A stretch of DNA of 56,003 bases from an uncultured Eubacteriales bacterium (GTDB lineage: Bacteria > Bacillota > Clostridia > Peptostreptococcales > Anaerovoracaceae): the NCBI GenBank assembly GCA_905206455.1, contig CAJLHL010000003.1:1-56003 (forward strand). Reading direction: 5' to 3'. Shown here piece after piece: positions 9,117-17,449 of the stretch (the stretch's first letter is position 1; every line of letters starts with the position of its first letter). The translations under genes and the position numbers were made by a program. Below the pieces are notes generated by a model, which did not search any database, had not been told where the DNA came from, and worked only from the letters and a program-made list of their open reading frames with translations.

Positions 9117-9980
9117 TCACTCTGCTCTCTGCGCGATCTCATTTGCGAGATCCGCAAATTCGCTCATACTGAGAGTCTCCGCTCTCCGTCTGGAGTCTAT
9201 GCCGCAGTCGGCCAAAACTGCGGCAATGCTCTCCTTCGGCATCCCCCGAATGCCGGTAAGGGAATTCAGCAGTGTCTTTCTCCGCTGTCCGAACCCCTTT
9301 TTTATCGTCTCAAAAAACAATTTTTCATCGACCAGATCAACCGGCCTTTCCTGACGCACATCCAGCCGGATTACAGTGGAATCTACTTTGGGACGGGGTA
9401 CGAACACCTCTTTCGGCGCATTTGCGATATGCCGCACCGTACAATAAAATCCCACCGCTACCGACAGAGCTCCGTACGTTTTAGAACCCGGAGATGCTTT
9501 GATCCGATCCGCCACTTCTTTCTGCATCATAATCGTAATGCTGTCCGCCGGAACTCTTTCTTCCAGCAATTTCATGACGATCGGCGTCGTGATGTAGTAC
9601 GGCAGATTACCGATAATCCGAACCTTGCCCGAAGTGCGGTATTTTTCCACCACCTCGGAAAGATCTGTTTTCATGACATCCGCATTGATAAGCTCCACAT
9701 TATCGTAATCTTCCAGAGTTTCCGTCAAAATAGGGATCAGATGGCGGTCAATCTCCACCGCTACAACGCGGGATGCGCATTCCGCCGCCGCCGCGGTCAG
9801 TACGCCCATTCCCGGGCCGATTTCGATCACCAGATCCTCTGCGCCGATTTCAGATCCTTCGATAATTGCGTCGATAATATTTTTATCCGATAAAAAATTC
9901 TGCCCCAGACTCTTGGAATGTCTGAAGTCGTGCTTTGCGCGAAGCTGAGCCATCTTAGCTGGTGAATACAGCTTGTCCAT
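9117..9980 (-). CDS. rsmA: 16S rRNA (adenine1518/1519-N6)-dimethyltransferase RsmA/KsgA
   Basis: 287 residues, the usual length. The enzyme dimethylates two adjacent adenosines in helix 45 of 16S rRNA using SAM, a late 30S assembly checkpoint. The N-terminus contains SLGQNFLSD, typical of the family. The SAM-binding motif I is VIEIGPGMGVLTAAAAE (residues ~52-68), an acidic residue ends strand 2 (VVAVEID), and the catalytic motif IV is NLPYYITTP (~124-132). The C-terminal helical domain ends with the conserved GFGQRRKTLLNSL. It follows the DUF2889-like gene by 30 bases in the same operon. Known family association: rnmV (RNase M5) and rsmA are adjacent in many Firmicutes; here one gene is inserted between them. 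Confidence 0.97.
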   Translation of the reverse strand: MDKLYSPAKMAQLRAKHDFRHSKSLGQNFLSDKNIIDAIIEGSEIGAEDLVIEIGPGMGVLTAAAAECASRVVAVEIDRHLIPILTETLEDYDNVELINADVMKTDLSEVVEKYRTSGKVRIIGNLPYYITTPIVMKLLEERVPADSITIMMQKEVADRIKASPGSKTYGALSVAVGFYCTVRHIANAPKEVFVPRPKVDSTVIRLDVRQERPVDLVDEKLFFETIKKGFGQRRKTLLNSLTGIRGMPKESIAAVLADCGIDSRRRAETLSMSEFADLANEIAQRAE

Positions 9981-10010
9981 TCCATTCTCCGTTTTTCCTC
10001 ACCGGACGCA

Positions 10011-10856
10011 TCAGCGTCCGGCGTTTTTCAAGTCGCGTGCGGCTTTTGCCACATCCGCAACGATATCAACTAAGTGAAAACAGCCTTCTGAGCCTCCGAT
10101 GAGAGCCCCTACTTCACGTTTCGTCAGATCATCGATATTTTTTCCGATAAAGAGACCCGCCGCCATGTGATCCATTTCGAAACATGCGGCAAACGGCCAT
10201 CTCTGCATCGTCATATCGAAATCCGTAATTTCTCTCGTCGTCAGCGAATAAGACAGCTGTGCATGCATTTCATGAAAACTGTCCTGATAAGTAGTGTTTG
10301 CTGTGACGACATCCCCGCCGCTGCTGATAATCGTATACTGTTTATATTTGTTGTAAAGATTCTGCTTTCTGAAATGATTCAGGCTGTTTACATAATGAGG
10401 CCAGTCATAGAGTCCCGGCATCCTTCCCGTATAAGGACGACAGTAATTTACCTTTTCGTTGAGCCATTTCTTTTCATACTCAATCGGACCGTCGATGCCC
10501 ATTTCCTCCAGCATATACATCTCTGCCTGATTGATTCCCCTCAGATTTTCCAGAAGAAGTTCCTTGATAAATCCGTTTCCGTCGTAATCCGGCAGTCCTT
10601 TGATGATCTTATTCGCCGCAAAGGTACATGTCTGACCGACGAGTTCCGGAATATCGCCTTCGATCAGATTATCGTTTTTCGGCGTGCGGTGAACCGCATA
10701 CGAAGCTCTCACTGTCTCCATCCTGTGCGCATCGATATAAAATACGACGCTGCACTCATAATGGGTGCCAAGATAACTGCATTCTGCTGAATACAGACCG
10801 TCGGGCAGCTTATCCACACGATTCATGTAACTGCCCTGCTCGATGACTTTAATCAT
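10011..10856 (-). CDS. DUF2889-like protein of unknown function
   Basis: 281 residues, start ATG at 10856 with GGAGG about 6-10 bases upstream. The C-terminal part carries RWPFAACFEMDHMAAGLFIG and EGCFHLVDIVADVAKAAR, which resembles the conserved GC-HL-L end of the DUF2889 family. The middle is rich in Tyr, His and Asn (for example NSLNHFRKQNLYNKYKQY). No signal peptide or membrane segment, so probably cytoplasmic. It sits between rnmV and rsmA, genes of rRNA maturation, but no functional link follows from that alone. The family has no assigned function that I know. The family assignment rests on pattern recognition only. Confidence 0.6.
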   Translation of the reverse strand: MIKVIEQGSYMNRVDKLPDGLYSAECSYLGTHYECSVVFYIDAHRMETVRASYAVHRTPKNDNLIEGDIPELVGQTCTFAANKIIKGLPDYDGNGFIKELLLENLRGINQAEMYMLEEMGIDGPIEYEKKWLNEKVNYCRPYTGRMPGLYDWPHYVNSLNHFRKQNLYNKYKQYTIISSGGDVVTANTTYQDSFHEMHAQLSYSLTTREITDFDMTMQRWPFAACFEMDHMAAGLFIGKNIDDLTKREVGALIGGSEGCFHLVDIVADVAKAARDLKNAGR

Positions 10857-10930
10857 ATTTACTCCTCCTTCTAAAATATGGATTTTATTCCATAATATAT
10901 AAAATATTTGCAGACAGTATCCTTAGTTCT

Positions 10931-11485
10931 TCAGATTTGATTCTCTCCCTCGCCTTTCAGGCAGGCTTCTAATTCTTCTCTTGAAATCCCATAATTGTTG
11001 AGCCGCTTTAAAAAGGCCTTGGCATTTCCATAACCGATTCCCAATTTTCTGCCGAGCAGATCCCTGCGCGCTCTGGCCCCGCCGTCTCCCGTCAAGCCAT
11101 AATACGCCATATCCGCTTCGTCAAACTCCGCCGTCCGGTCAATCATCGTCCTTCCTGCAGCTTCAATAGCTCTGCGGATGACCTCAGGTTTTGCGTTCTC
11201 AATCCCGATATCATCACCGTTTTCTGCTTCTCCCCGGGAAACATAGGCCTGTCCCGCTTCCGGGAAAAGTTCTGTCAGCCGCTTCCGAATGCGGCCCCCT
11301 GCATGGTCAGGATCAGTCAGAATAATAATGCCTCTGGTCTCGTAGGCCCTGCGGATCCGATCCAGAGTAGACGCGCTGATACCGTAGCCATGTGTCGCTA
11401 TGATATCAGCGCTGACAGCTTTCTGCACGGCATCGATGTCGTCCCGTCCTTCCACTATAATAACTTCTCTAATCAACTCTGCCAT
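10931..11485 (-). CDS. rnmV: Ribonuclease M5 (5S rRNA maturation)
   Basis: 184 residues from ATG at 11485, chosen because GGAGGAAG precedes it and the protein then begins directly with the Toprim strand; an upstream extension to 11551 lacks support. RNase M5 cleaves pre-5S rRNA on both sides to give mature ends, with help from a ribosomal protein. Toprim motifs are visible: IIVEGRDD (catalytic Glu, residues ~8-15), and TDPDHAG (DxD, ~57-63). The tail GDGGARARRDLLGRKLGIGYGNAKAFLKRLN is characteristic of the M5 C-terminal domain. In Firmicutes the gene normally stands beside rsmA, as nearly here. Confidence 0.95.
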   Translation of the reverse strand: MAELIREVIIVEGRDDIDAVQKAVSADIIATHGYGISASTLDRIRRAYETRGIIILTDPDHAGGRIRKRLTELFPEAGQAYVSRGEAENGDDIGIENAKPEVIRRAIEAAGRTMIDRTAEFDEADMAYYGLTGDGGARARRDLLGRKLGIGYGNAKAFLKRLNNYGISREELEACLKGEGENQI

Positions 11486-11580
11486 CTCTGTCTTCCTCCG
11501 GATTTCCGCATCTTTCAAAAACCGGTTTTCTCCGCCTTTTCTGCAAATCAATTTCTGCCATCGCCGTCCATTTTCTAAAG

Positions 11581-12120
11581 TTATTTTTCCTCATCCCTGT
11601 CATCAAAGACATATATGATTTCGCCGGACTTGGCCATCTTAAGCCACTGTCTGGCCTGTTCCTCAATGTATTCTTCGGTTCCGATATTTCCAGCCTCTTT
11701 CTCCAGCGCTGCCTCTTCCTCTTTCAGCGCTTCAATCTGGCTGCGTTTCTCTTTCTCTTCTATTTTCAGCGAGACGATATTCCAGATCGAACACACGAGA
11801 CCGATCAAAGCGATCAGCGCAGCGGCTATGACCGCGATCCGCACCGGCGTCAGCCGTTTTTTCTTCTGCCCCGTACGCTGTTCACCTTTGATTTCACCAT
11901 CCGCTGTCTTCTCTTCTTCAAGGACAAACGTTCTCGTCCCCGCCGGATCGCCGTAATAATCGTATCCCGACCGATCGTTATCCGGCACGCCGCGTCTTCT
12001 GCGGGATTCCGCCGCCGCTTCCCGAAGCTGACGTCTTCTCGCCTCCCGCTGCGCGTCGAGATCGATTACAGTATCCGCATCGACAAGACTGTCTTTCTTT
12101 TTTCTGCTTCTCTTTCCCAT
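11581..12120 (-). CDS. divIC: DivIC/FtsB-family septum formation initiator
   Basis: 179 residues. A long, very basic and acidic cytoplasmic N-terminus (~95 residues, many Arg/Glu) precedes one membrane span (VRIAVIAAALIALIGLVCSIW, ~93-115) and a short extracytoplasmic coiled coil (EEKEKRSQIEALKEEEAALEKE). The end, YIEEQARQWLKMAKSGEIIYVF, matches the DivIC/FtsB signature in which a helix is followed by a Gly-Glu turn. The family stabilises the divisome with FtsL and DivIB. In Bacillus the order yabP-yabQ-divIC is the same as here, which supports the call. The cytoplasmic tail is longer than usual. Confidence 0.9.
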   Translation of the reverse strand: MGKRSRKKKDSLVDADTVIDLDAQREARRRQLREAAAESRRRRGVPDNDRSGYDYYGDPAGTRTFVLEEEKTADGEIKGEQRTGQKKKRLTPVRIAVIAAALIALIGLVCSIWNIVSLKIEEKEKRSQIEALKEEEAALEKEAGNIGTEEYIEEQARQWLKMAKSGEIIYVFDDRDEEK

Positions 12121-12152
12121 AGAATTCCCCGTGTCTGTCGTAATTTTCCAAT

Positions 12153-12677
12153 TTATGATATGACGATATATGCTATTATAAGCATTATAACATAAACCAC
12201 CGCCAGCGCACGAACGGGTTTCGAATTTTTAAACAGGAAGACCGATCTTCCGATCAGAAGTCCCGCGATCAAAGCGGCCGCCTCATGAAAACTGATCCGA
12301 CCGCAGCTGCTGATGTACCAAAAACGAGCTGCGATCAAAGCCGCTGCCACGCAGAATAAAAAATCCAGGACGACTCTCGGCGCTCCTTTAAAACCTTTCT
12401 TTTTTCTGTGTTTTTCCGGACCGCCGCTTTCCGCCCCTCCGGCAGAACGAGGTTTTCGGCCGCCGGAACTCATAGTATAGATGCTTTCGTATACTTCGAA
12501 GAAAAATGCGATACAGGCTCCACAGACAGCCATGATAAATATCTCACGGATCTGCGAAAATATATACTCATATCCGGTAATCGGATCCACTGTTACGCCG
12601 CCCAGAATGCGGCGGATACCCGAATCCAGAAAGTCACGGATCGAATCCGTCAGTTGTCCCCATCTATCTGCATTCAT
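12153..12677 (-). CDS. yabQ: Spore cortex biosynthesis protein YabQ
   Basis: 174 residues with four likely membrane spans (IREIFIMAVCGACIAFFFEVY, PRVVLDFLFCVAAALIAARFW, HEAAALIAGLLIGRSVF, VRALAVVYVIMLIIAYIVI). YabQ proteins begin with a helix-spanning region ending FEVYE/FDxxR and the W-[FY] ARFWY pattern visible here. In Bacillus YabQ is made in the mother cell and is needed for cortex synthesis. It follows yabP by 4 bases and precedes divIC by 32, the classical order. A short extra soluble segment (residues ~1-35 before span 1) is present. This gene and yabP are the best evidence that the lineage forms, or formed, endospores. Confidence 0.88.
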   Translation of the reverse strand: MNADRWGQLTDSIRDFLDSGIRRILGGVTVDPITGYEYIFSQIREIFIMAVCGACIAFFFEVYESIYTMSSGGRKPRSAGGAESGGPEKHRKKKGFKGAPRVVLDFLFCVAAALIAARFWYISSCGRISFHEAAALIAGLLIGRSVFLFKNSKPVRALAVVYVIMLIIAYIVIS

Positions 12678-12681
12678 CCTA

Positions 12682-12942
12682 TCATCTCATCAGCTTTTTC
12701 AGCAGACCGCCGCCCGATTCAGAAGTTCCTCTCATATAAGTCAGGCTGACAATCTCTCCGCTCAGCGCCGCTCTCCCTGTATCGAGATCCAGCTGAGTAA
12801 TCCTGAGAGACCTCCCTCTTACCGACAGAGCTCCTTCCTCCAGAACGATCAGCACCGAGCTTTCGTCAAAACTCGTTACATCCGTAACAGCGGTCACTTC
12901 CAGAGATTCACGATTTTCCGACATCAATGTATGTTCTGTCAT
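12682..12942 (-). CDS. yabP: Sporulation protein YabP
   Basis: 86 residues from ATG at 12942 (GGGAGG seven bases upstream); the open frame extends further but the family is ~90-100 residues. Features are typical of the YabP/YqfC fold: an N-terminal stretch ending RESLEVTAVTDVTSFDE, then short strands including LIVLEEGALSVRGRSLRI and DLDTGRAALSGEI. YabP is a mother-cell protein that recruits YabQ for cortex formation in Bacillus. It is the first gene of the minus-strand run that continues to the SLH gene. I could not identify a convincing sigma-E or sigma-A promoter in 12943-13155. Confidence 0.9.
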   Translation of the reverse strand: MTEHTLMSENRESLEVTAVTDVTSFDESSVLIVLEEGALSVRGRSLRITQLDLDTGRAALSGEIVSLTYMRGTSESGGGLLKKLMR

Positions 12943-13155
12943 AATCAAACCTCCCTGTAAAATCCTATGCGCCGATGGCGGCAGATATGCGCTGAAGCTC
13001 ACAGCGTCAGAGAAGCAAAGGAATGATTCTGCGAAAAAATGAGAATTATTTACATGAAACGGCTTTTGCCGTTCATCGCATATGATAAAATGAGAAAGAG
13101 AATTTGCTATTAATAAGCTACCGCATTGAAATGAGACGTCCATGGAGGTACACTC

Positions 13156-14463
13156 ATGACTGAAATTAAAACAAAACTCGTAAGATGTAAAATCTGCGGA
13201 GAGATTTTCGATTCTTCTCTCGAGAAATGTCCGGTCTGCAACGCCGGTCCTGAATTTTTTGAGCCTGTGGAAGATTCCGGTTCCGGATTTTCAGCTGATA
13301 CTCAGCAGCGCTATTTTATTCTGGGATCCGGTCCTGCGGCGGTAAACGCCGCTGAAGCCATCCGAAAAAGAGACGCCACCGGAAATATCCTGATTCTCTC
13401 TGAAGAAGAAGTGCTGCCGTACAACAGACCGATGCTGACGAAAAATATGTTCAGCGAGCCGCAGCAGGATAAATTTGCGATCCACGATAAAAAATGGTAT
13501 GAGGAGAGAAATATTCAGCTGCTTCTGGGCAGAAGAGTGGAGTCCATCAATACCGAAACAAAGGAAATCAAAACAGAAGACGGTCTGACTTTTTCATATG
13601 ATAAATGTATCTACACTCTCGGAGCTCATTTTTTCATTCCGCCTTTCCGCGGGCGTGATGCAGAAAACGTCACAGGAATCCGGACCATCGCCGATATTGA
13701 AAAATTGTCCTCTTACAGAGGTCCCGGCAAGAAAGCCGGCGTCATCGGCGGCGGCGTGACCGGTCTGGAAGCTGCCTGGGAACTGAAAAAGGCCGGTTTT
13801 GACACGTATGTATTCGATTCTGCTCCATCCCTTATGGCAAACAAACTGGACCCGACAGCATCCGCGCTGTTGATGGAAATCTTCGAATCAGAAGGGGTCC
13901 ACATCGTCACTTCCGCCGACACGGAAGCCTGTGAAGACGGAAAAGTAAAGCTGAAGGACGGGCGCGAATACGAAGCGGATCTCGTCATCGTATCCTGCGG
14001 AGTCCGGGCAAACAAAGCTGTCGCGGAAGCTGCAGGCATCAAAACAGATCGTGCGGTTATCGTAAACGAGCGAATGGAGACCAGCGCTCCGGGAGTCTAT
14101 GCGGCAGGCGACTGCGCGGAATTCGAAGGCGTCAATTATGCTCTCTGGCCGGAAGCCTCCCGCCAAGGCGAGGTCGCCGGCGCAAACGCAGCGGGAGATG
14201 TCTCGGTCCTATTTAAAGGCGAAGCTTACGGCATGACCATGGATGTGGCAAACACCATGCTCTATTCCATCGGTACCGCATCCGGCGATAAACCGGAAAA
14301 GACAAAAGAATTTCTCGACGAAGAAAAAAAGACACTTCGGAAGTTTTTCTTTATCGGCGGAAAACTCTGCGGCGCGACACTGATTGGCGACATCACCGAA
14401 ATGTCAGAAGTAAGTGACATGGTGGCGGAGAACAAACCGTACAGCGAAATGTTTGAAGACTAA
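13156..14463 (+). CDS. Rubredoxin-domain FAD-dependent pyridine nucleotide-disulfide-type oxidoreductase
   Basis: 435 residues, ATG after TGGAGGTAC. Residues ~10-40 are a compact rubredoxin-like iron site with CKICGEIFDSSLEKCPVC (two CxxC pairs). Residues ~52-400 are a two-dinucleotide-binding flavoprotein: FAD motif FILGSGPAAVNAAEAI (~53-68), NAD(P)H motif AGVIGGGVTGLEAAWE (~195-210) and the second FAD motif APGVYAAGDCAE (~313-324). No redox-active CxxxxC of disulfide reductases is present, so it is like NADH:rubredoxin reductases or NADH oxidases. Fusion of a rubredoxin to its reductase would pass electrons from NAD(P)H to an oxygen- or peroxide-reducing partner, a usual role in anaerobes; that is inference. 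It stands alone between minus-strand genes with its own terminator. A perfect small palindrome AACGGC-TTTT-GCCGTT lies at 13059-13074 upstream. Confidence 0.88.
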   Translation: MTEIKTKLVRCKICGEIFDSSLEKCPVCNAGPEFFEPVEDSGSGFSADTQQRYFILGSGPAAVNAAEAIRKRDATGNILILSEEEVLPYNRPMLTKNMFSEPQQDKFAIHDKKWYEERNIQLLLGRRVESINTETKEIKTEDGLTFSYDKCIYTLGAHFFIPPFRGRDAENVTGIRTIADIEKLSSYRGPGKKAGVIGGGVTGLEAAWELKKAGFDTYVFDSAPSLMANKLDPTASALLMEIFESEGVHIVTSADTEACEDGKVKLKDGREYEADLVIVSCGVRANKAVAEAAGIKTDRAVIVNERMETSAPGVYAAGDCAEFEGVNYALWPEASRQGEVAGANAAGDVSVLFKGEAYGMTMDVANTMLYSIGTASGDKPEKTKEFLDEEKKTLRKFFFIGGKLCGATLIGDITEMSEVSDMVAENKPYSEMFED

Positions 14464-14469
14464 AAATAA

Positions 14470-14510
14470 AAAGGAGATCTCTCCGCCCCGTGCGGAAAGA
14501 TCTCCTTTTC
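14470..14510. terminator. Bidirectional terminator between convergent genes
   Basis: AAAGGAGATCT pairs with AGATCTCCTTT, with an inner CCGC/GCGG stem; flanked by A-rich and T-rich tracts, serving both the plus-strand oxidoreductase and the minus-strand transglutaminase gene. Confidence 0.9.
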
Positions 14511-14528
14511 ACTTTTCCAAATATGATT

Positions 14529-15434
14529 TTAACTCTGAAAGCGCGGCGGGATATAACAATTGTCACTGACGCGATATCCGTATTCCGCTTCATACTCCTG
14601 CGGCGATATCAGAAAGAACTGATCCGCAATCCAGGTATCCTGATCTCCGCTGGTAGCATCCACACAGAAAATCCGTCCGTCCTTCAGCCTCACCAGATTC
14701 CAGGCATGATCGGCGCTTTCCGCTACCCAGCAGTCCAGTCCCAACCGGTCGCAGATCGCCTTATACGCGCCTGCATAACCGGAGCATACCGTTTCTTTCT
14801 GAATCAGCGCACCGTAGCATCCTCTGTTTTTTCTCAGGGGATTGCCGGTATCTCCTGAGATGATCGCATCGCTCAGTTCATAATCATAGCTGACATTTTC
14901 ACACAGATATTCAAAAATAGCTTTATGCATGGAAATCTCATCGTCTCCCGCCGTCTCCCGGATTTGAGGGACGATCTGATCCAGAGCCGCACTCACCTGC
15001 ATCTGCGCTGTCTCAACATCCTCCGTCGTATAAGAAAGCGCTGTTTTCTCCCCCAAATTTTCCCCGTTATCTCCGGGAGTGTCGGAATGCCCGTCCTCGG
15101 CATAATAAAGGCGAAACTGCCAAAGACCGGCGAAATCAAAAAGACCCACCGTATAGCTGACCGGCATGATACACATATCCTCCGCATCATTGGATATTTC
15201 CGAGGAAACGTACGACGCAATCTGTTTCCGGTCGATTTTAAAACCTCTCGTCCACAGAATGACGGACTCTTGTCCTGTGCTGAAATTTTCGATCAGTGCA
15301 TCGACCAGTTCTTCCTCGTCAGCAACAGAAGCGAATTTTATTTCATCATCTGTGACAATCCAGAAGAAAAGACCTGTACCTGCCAGCACGACTGCCGCGA
15401 AAACTGCGGCTCCCCACTTCATGACTTTTTTCAA
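14529..15434 (-). CDS. Membrane-anchored transglutaminase-like (cysteine protease fold) protein
   Basis: 301 residues. The frame starts with TTG at 15434 following GAGAGGG; an in-frame ATG four codons later is an alternative. An N-terminal hydrophobic segment (AAVFAAVVLAGTGLFFWIV) anchors or exports the protein. The catalytic triad of the transglutaminase-like superfamily is complete: Cys in ETVCSGYAGAYKAIC, His in ADHAWNLVRL, Asp in FCVDATSGD, all in the last 110 residues. Such domains can be peptidases or cross-linkers outside the cell. It is the next gene after walK in the same direction, where Bacillus has the regulators walH and walI; the insert between contains a repeat element, so co-transcription is uncertain. 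Confidence 0.82.
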   Translation of the reverse strand: MKKVMKWGAAVFAAVVLAGTGLFFWIVTDDEIKFASVADEEELVDALIENFSTGQESVILWTRGFKIDRKQIASYVSSEISNDAEDMCIMPVSYTVGLFDFAGLWQFRLYYAEDGHSDTPGDNGENLGEKTALSYTTEDVETAQMQVSAALDQIVPQIRETAGDDEISMHKAIFEYLCENVSYDYELSDAIISGDTGNPLRKNRGCYGALIQKETVCSGYAGAYKAICDRLGLDCWVAESADHAWNLVRLKDGRIFCVDATSGDQDTWIADQFFLISPQEYEAEYGYRVSDNCYIPPRFQS

Positions 15435-15455
15435 ATCTACCCTCTCTTGAGATCC

Positions 15456-15628
15456 CTCCCGGCTTTTACCGGAGTACGGTTTTCAGCAGCAGCGCCAGAT
15501 TCCCGTGCAGAAATCGTCCGGCTTCCGCCGTAATACGGGTTTTTAACTGCACGCTGCCGCATCCTGCTGCAGTTGTACAGCTCTCATACAGAAACTTCCG
15601 GCTTCCGCCGGATACAATTTTCAATTCA
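15456..15628 (-). repeat. Structured dispersed repeat, copy 1 (one full unit plus a partial unit)
   Basis: Read on the minus strand, a unit from 15628 to 15515 starts at the walK stop codon with GAATTGAAAATTGTATCCGG, then GAAGCCGG, a CTGCAGCA...TGCGGCAG hairpin and GGCGGAAGCCGG. It closely matches 27769-27873, in the same order and orientation relative to the gene before it. A second, partial unit (15456-15500) repeats the GC-TGCTG, AAAACCGTA and AAGCCGG blocks. The paired CCGG and CTGC/GCAG arms suggest an RNA or DNA structure. Confidence 0.7.
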
Positions 15629-17446
15629 ATCGATATTCCGCCTTCCTCTGCTCCAGGCGAGAGGAAGCGTAATCTGCATCATAGTACCGCTGCCTTCTTT
15701 ACTCTGGGCCAGAATACTGCCGCCGTGAACTTCTATAATCTGTTTCGCAATGGACAGACCTAAGCCGGTGCCTCCCATAGCCCGGGAACGCGCCTTATCC
15801 ACCCGGTAAAAACGTTCAAAAATCCGGGACAGCTCCGCGTCGCTGATTCCGATTCCGTTGTCTTCTACTGTAATACAGACGACATCGTCTTCTTTCCAAG
15901 CATTCAGCCGGATTTTTCCGCCTGCCTGCGTATATTTTATAGAATTTGTCAGAATATTCAGAATCACCTGCTGCATCTTGTCTCTGTCTCCCATAATATA
16001 GAGCGGCGTATTCCGATCATAGACGCACTCTACGGTCTGTTCTTTCGCCTGAGCTGTCAGAGTAATTTTTTTGACACAGTCTTCCAGAATCTTACCTACC
16101 TCCAGCTCTTTGAAGTTCATCTTTTCCCGGTGACTGTCCAGGCGGGACAGCTGCAGCAATTCTTTGACGAGACGCGACATGCGTTCCGTTTCATCATCGA
16201 TAACCATAAGAAAATTCTTCTGTGTCTCTTCATCTTCGATCCCGCTTTCCAGAAGCGTCTCCGTATAACTCTTAATCGTCGTCAGAGGCGTCCGCAGCTC
16301 ATGAGACACATTTGCTACGAAATCGGTCTGCATCTGTTCCAGCTTCTGACTCTCGGTGATATCCTGAATCAGCATGATTACGCCGATATCGTTATCGTCT
16401 TCCGCCGTAAACCGGGCGTAGCGTATAGACAAAATATTGGAACGGTACATGACAATTTCGTTCATCACTTCACTGGATGTAATATTCTTGATACCGTCGG
16501 CGATATCTTTCTTGCCGAACTTCTGAAGAATCCCGGAAAAATTCAGATTCTCCATCTCCTCATCGGACAGATCCAGAAGAGCTCTGGCCGCCGCATTAGC
16601 GTGAATAATCTGCCCGGACAGATCCACCGCGATCAGGCCGTCGGCCATGTATTTCAGAATCGTCTCCAGTTTGCTTTTCTCGTTGGAAATCTCCGTGATA
16701 TTATCATCGAGCTCCCGCCGCAGAATATTAAACATATCCGCGAGACGGCCGATTTCATCGTTCGATTTCCCTCGGATCTCCTGCGAAAAATCGCCCGACG
16801 CCATTTTCTCGGCTTTTTCAGTTAAATCGTTTATCGGCGCCGTGATGCTGCTGGTAATAAAGAAAGATAACAGAGCGGAGATTAGCAGAGCGATAAACAT
16901 CGCCTGCAGAAAAATGACTTTCGATTCATTCGTCGTGTCGTATACGCTGGTGAGATTGGCGCTGAGATAGAGCACGCCGATGATGCTCCCTCCGCTGCCT
17001 TCGATCGGTTTTGCGGCGTTGAGCACCGGAATAGAACCTGTCAGCGTATCCTGACCTTCTGCGGTATTCCCTTTCAGCGCCTTTACTATGACATTTTCGC
17101 TGAGAGTATTGATAGCGGATTTTCCCACTACCGTCGTGTTATTCGCAGCGATGATTTTAAAATTCGTGTCGATGACGTACAGCTCATAATCGGTGCCGGT
17201 CTGCCATTCATTGACGATCGCCTGAATAGTTTCCTGCTGTCCGTCCAACACGGTATAACTGCCGAAAGGCATGGAGAGCATGACGATATCCAGCGTTTTG
17301 AAACACTTGCTGCGTATGGAATCGATTTCGTAAGATTCCAGCTTATTGGTCACAAATACGCCTGCGATCGTCATGACGATAAAAACGATGAGGACAAAGA
17401 TCGCCAATATTCTCCATTTTATACTGTTAATCGTTTTCTCAAACAA
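15626..17446 (-). CDS. walK: Sensor histidine kinase WalK (VicK/YycG-like)
   Basis: 606 residues, start TTG at 17446 with AGGAGG nine bases upstream, three bases after the walR stop. Layout: first membrane span (~14-36), extracytoplasmic PAS-like sensor (~37-177), second span (~178-200), HAMP (~200-255), PAS domain (~262-370), HisKA with phosphoacceptor motif FVANVSHELRTPLTTIKSY, then HATPase with N box ILNILTNSIKY, G1 VEDNGIGI, and G2 GGTGLGLSIAKQI. This architecture is that of WalK, which monitors cell-wall synthesis and phosphorylates WalR. The pairing with an OmpR-family regulator directly upstream and the origin-proximal gene set nearby support it over a generic PhoR-type kinase. Confidence 0.88.
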   Translation of the reverse strand: MFEKTINSIKWRILAIFVLIVFIVMTIAGVFVTNKLESYEIDSIRSKCFKTLDIVMLSMPFGSYTVLDGQQETIQAIVNEWQTGTDYELYVIDTNFKIIAANNTTVVGKSAINTLSENVIVKALKGNTAEGQDTLTGSIPVLNAAKPIEGSGGSIIGVLYLSANLTSVYDTTNESKVIFLQAMFIALLISALLSFFITSSITAPINDLTEKAEKMASGDFSQEIRGKSNDEIGRLADMFNILRRELDDNITEISNEKSKLETILKYMADGLIAVDLSGQIIHANAAARALLDLSDEEMENLNFSGILQKFGKKDIADGIKNITSSEVMNEIVMYRSNILSIRYARFTAEDDNDIGVIMLIQDITESQKLEQMQTDFVANVSHELRTPLTTIKSYTETLLESGIEDEETQKNFLMVIDDETERMSRLVKELLQLSRLDSHREKMNFKELEVGKILEDCVKKITLTAQAKEQTVECVYDRNTPLYIMGDRDKMQQVILNILTNSIKYTQAGGKIRLNAWKEDDVVCITVEDNGIGISDAELSRIFERFYRVDKARSRAMGGTGLGLSIAKQIIEVHGGSILAQSKEGSGTMMQITLPLAWSRGRRNID

Positions 17447-17449
17447 ATT

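Noticed and set aside
13059..13074. Perfect palindrome AACGGC-TTTT-GCCGTT upstream of the oxidoreductase as an operator
   Set aside because: Single short palindrome without a second copy or a known regulator consensus; mentioned only under the gene.
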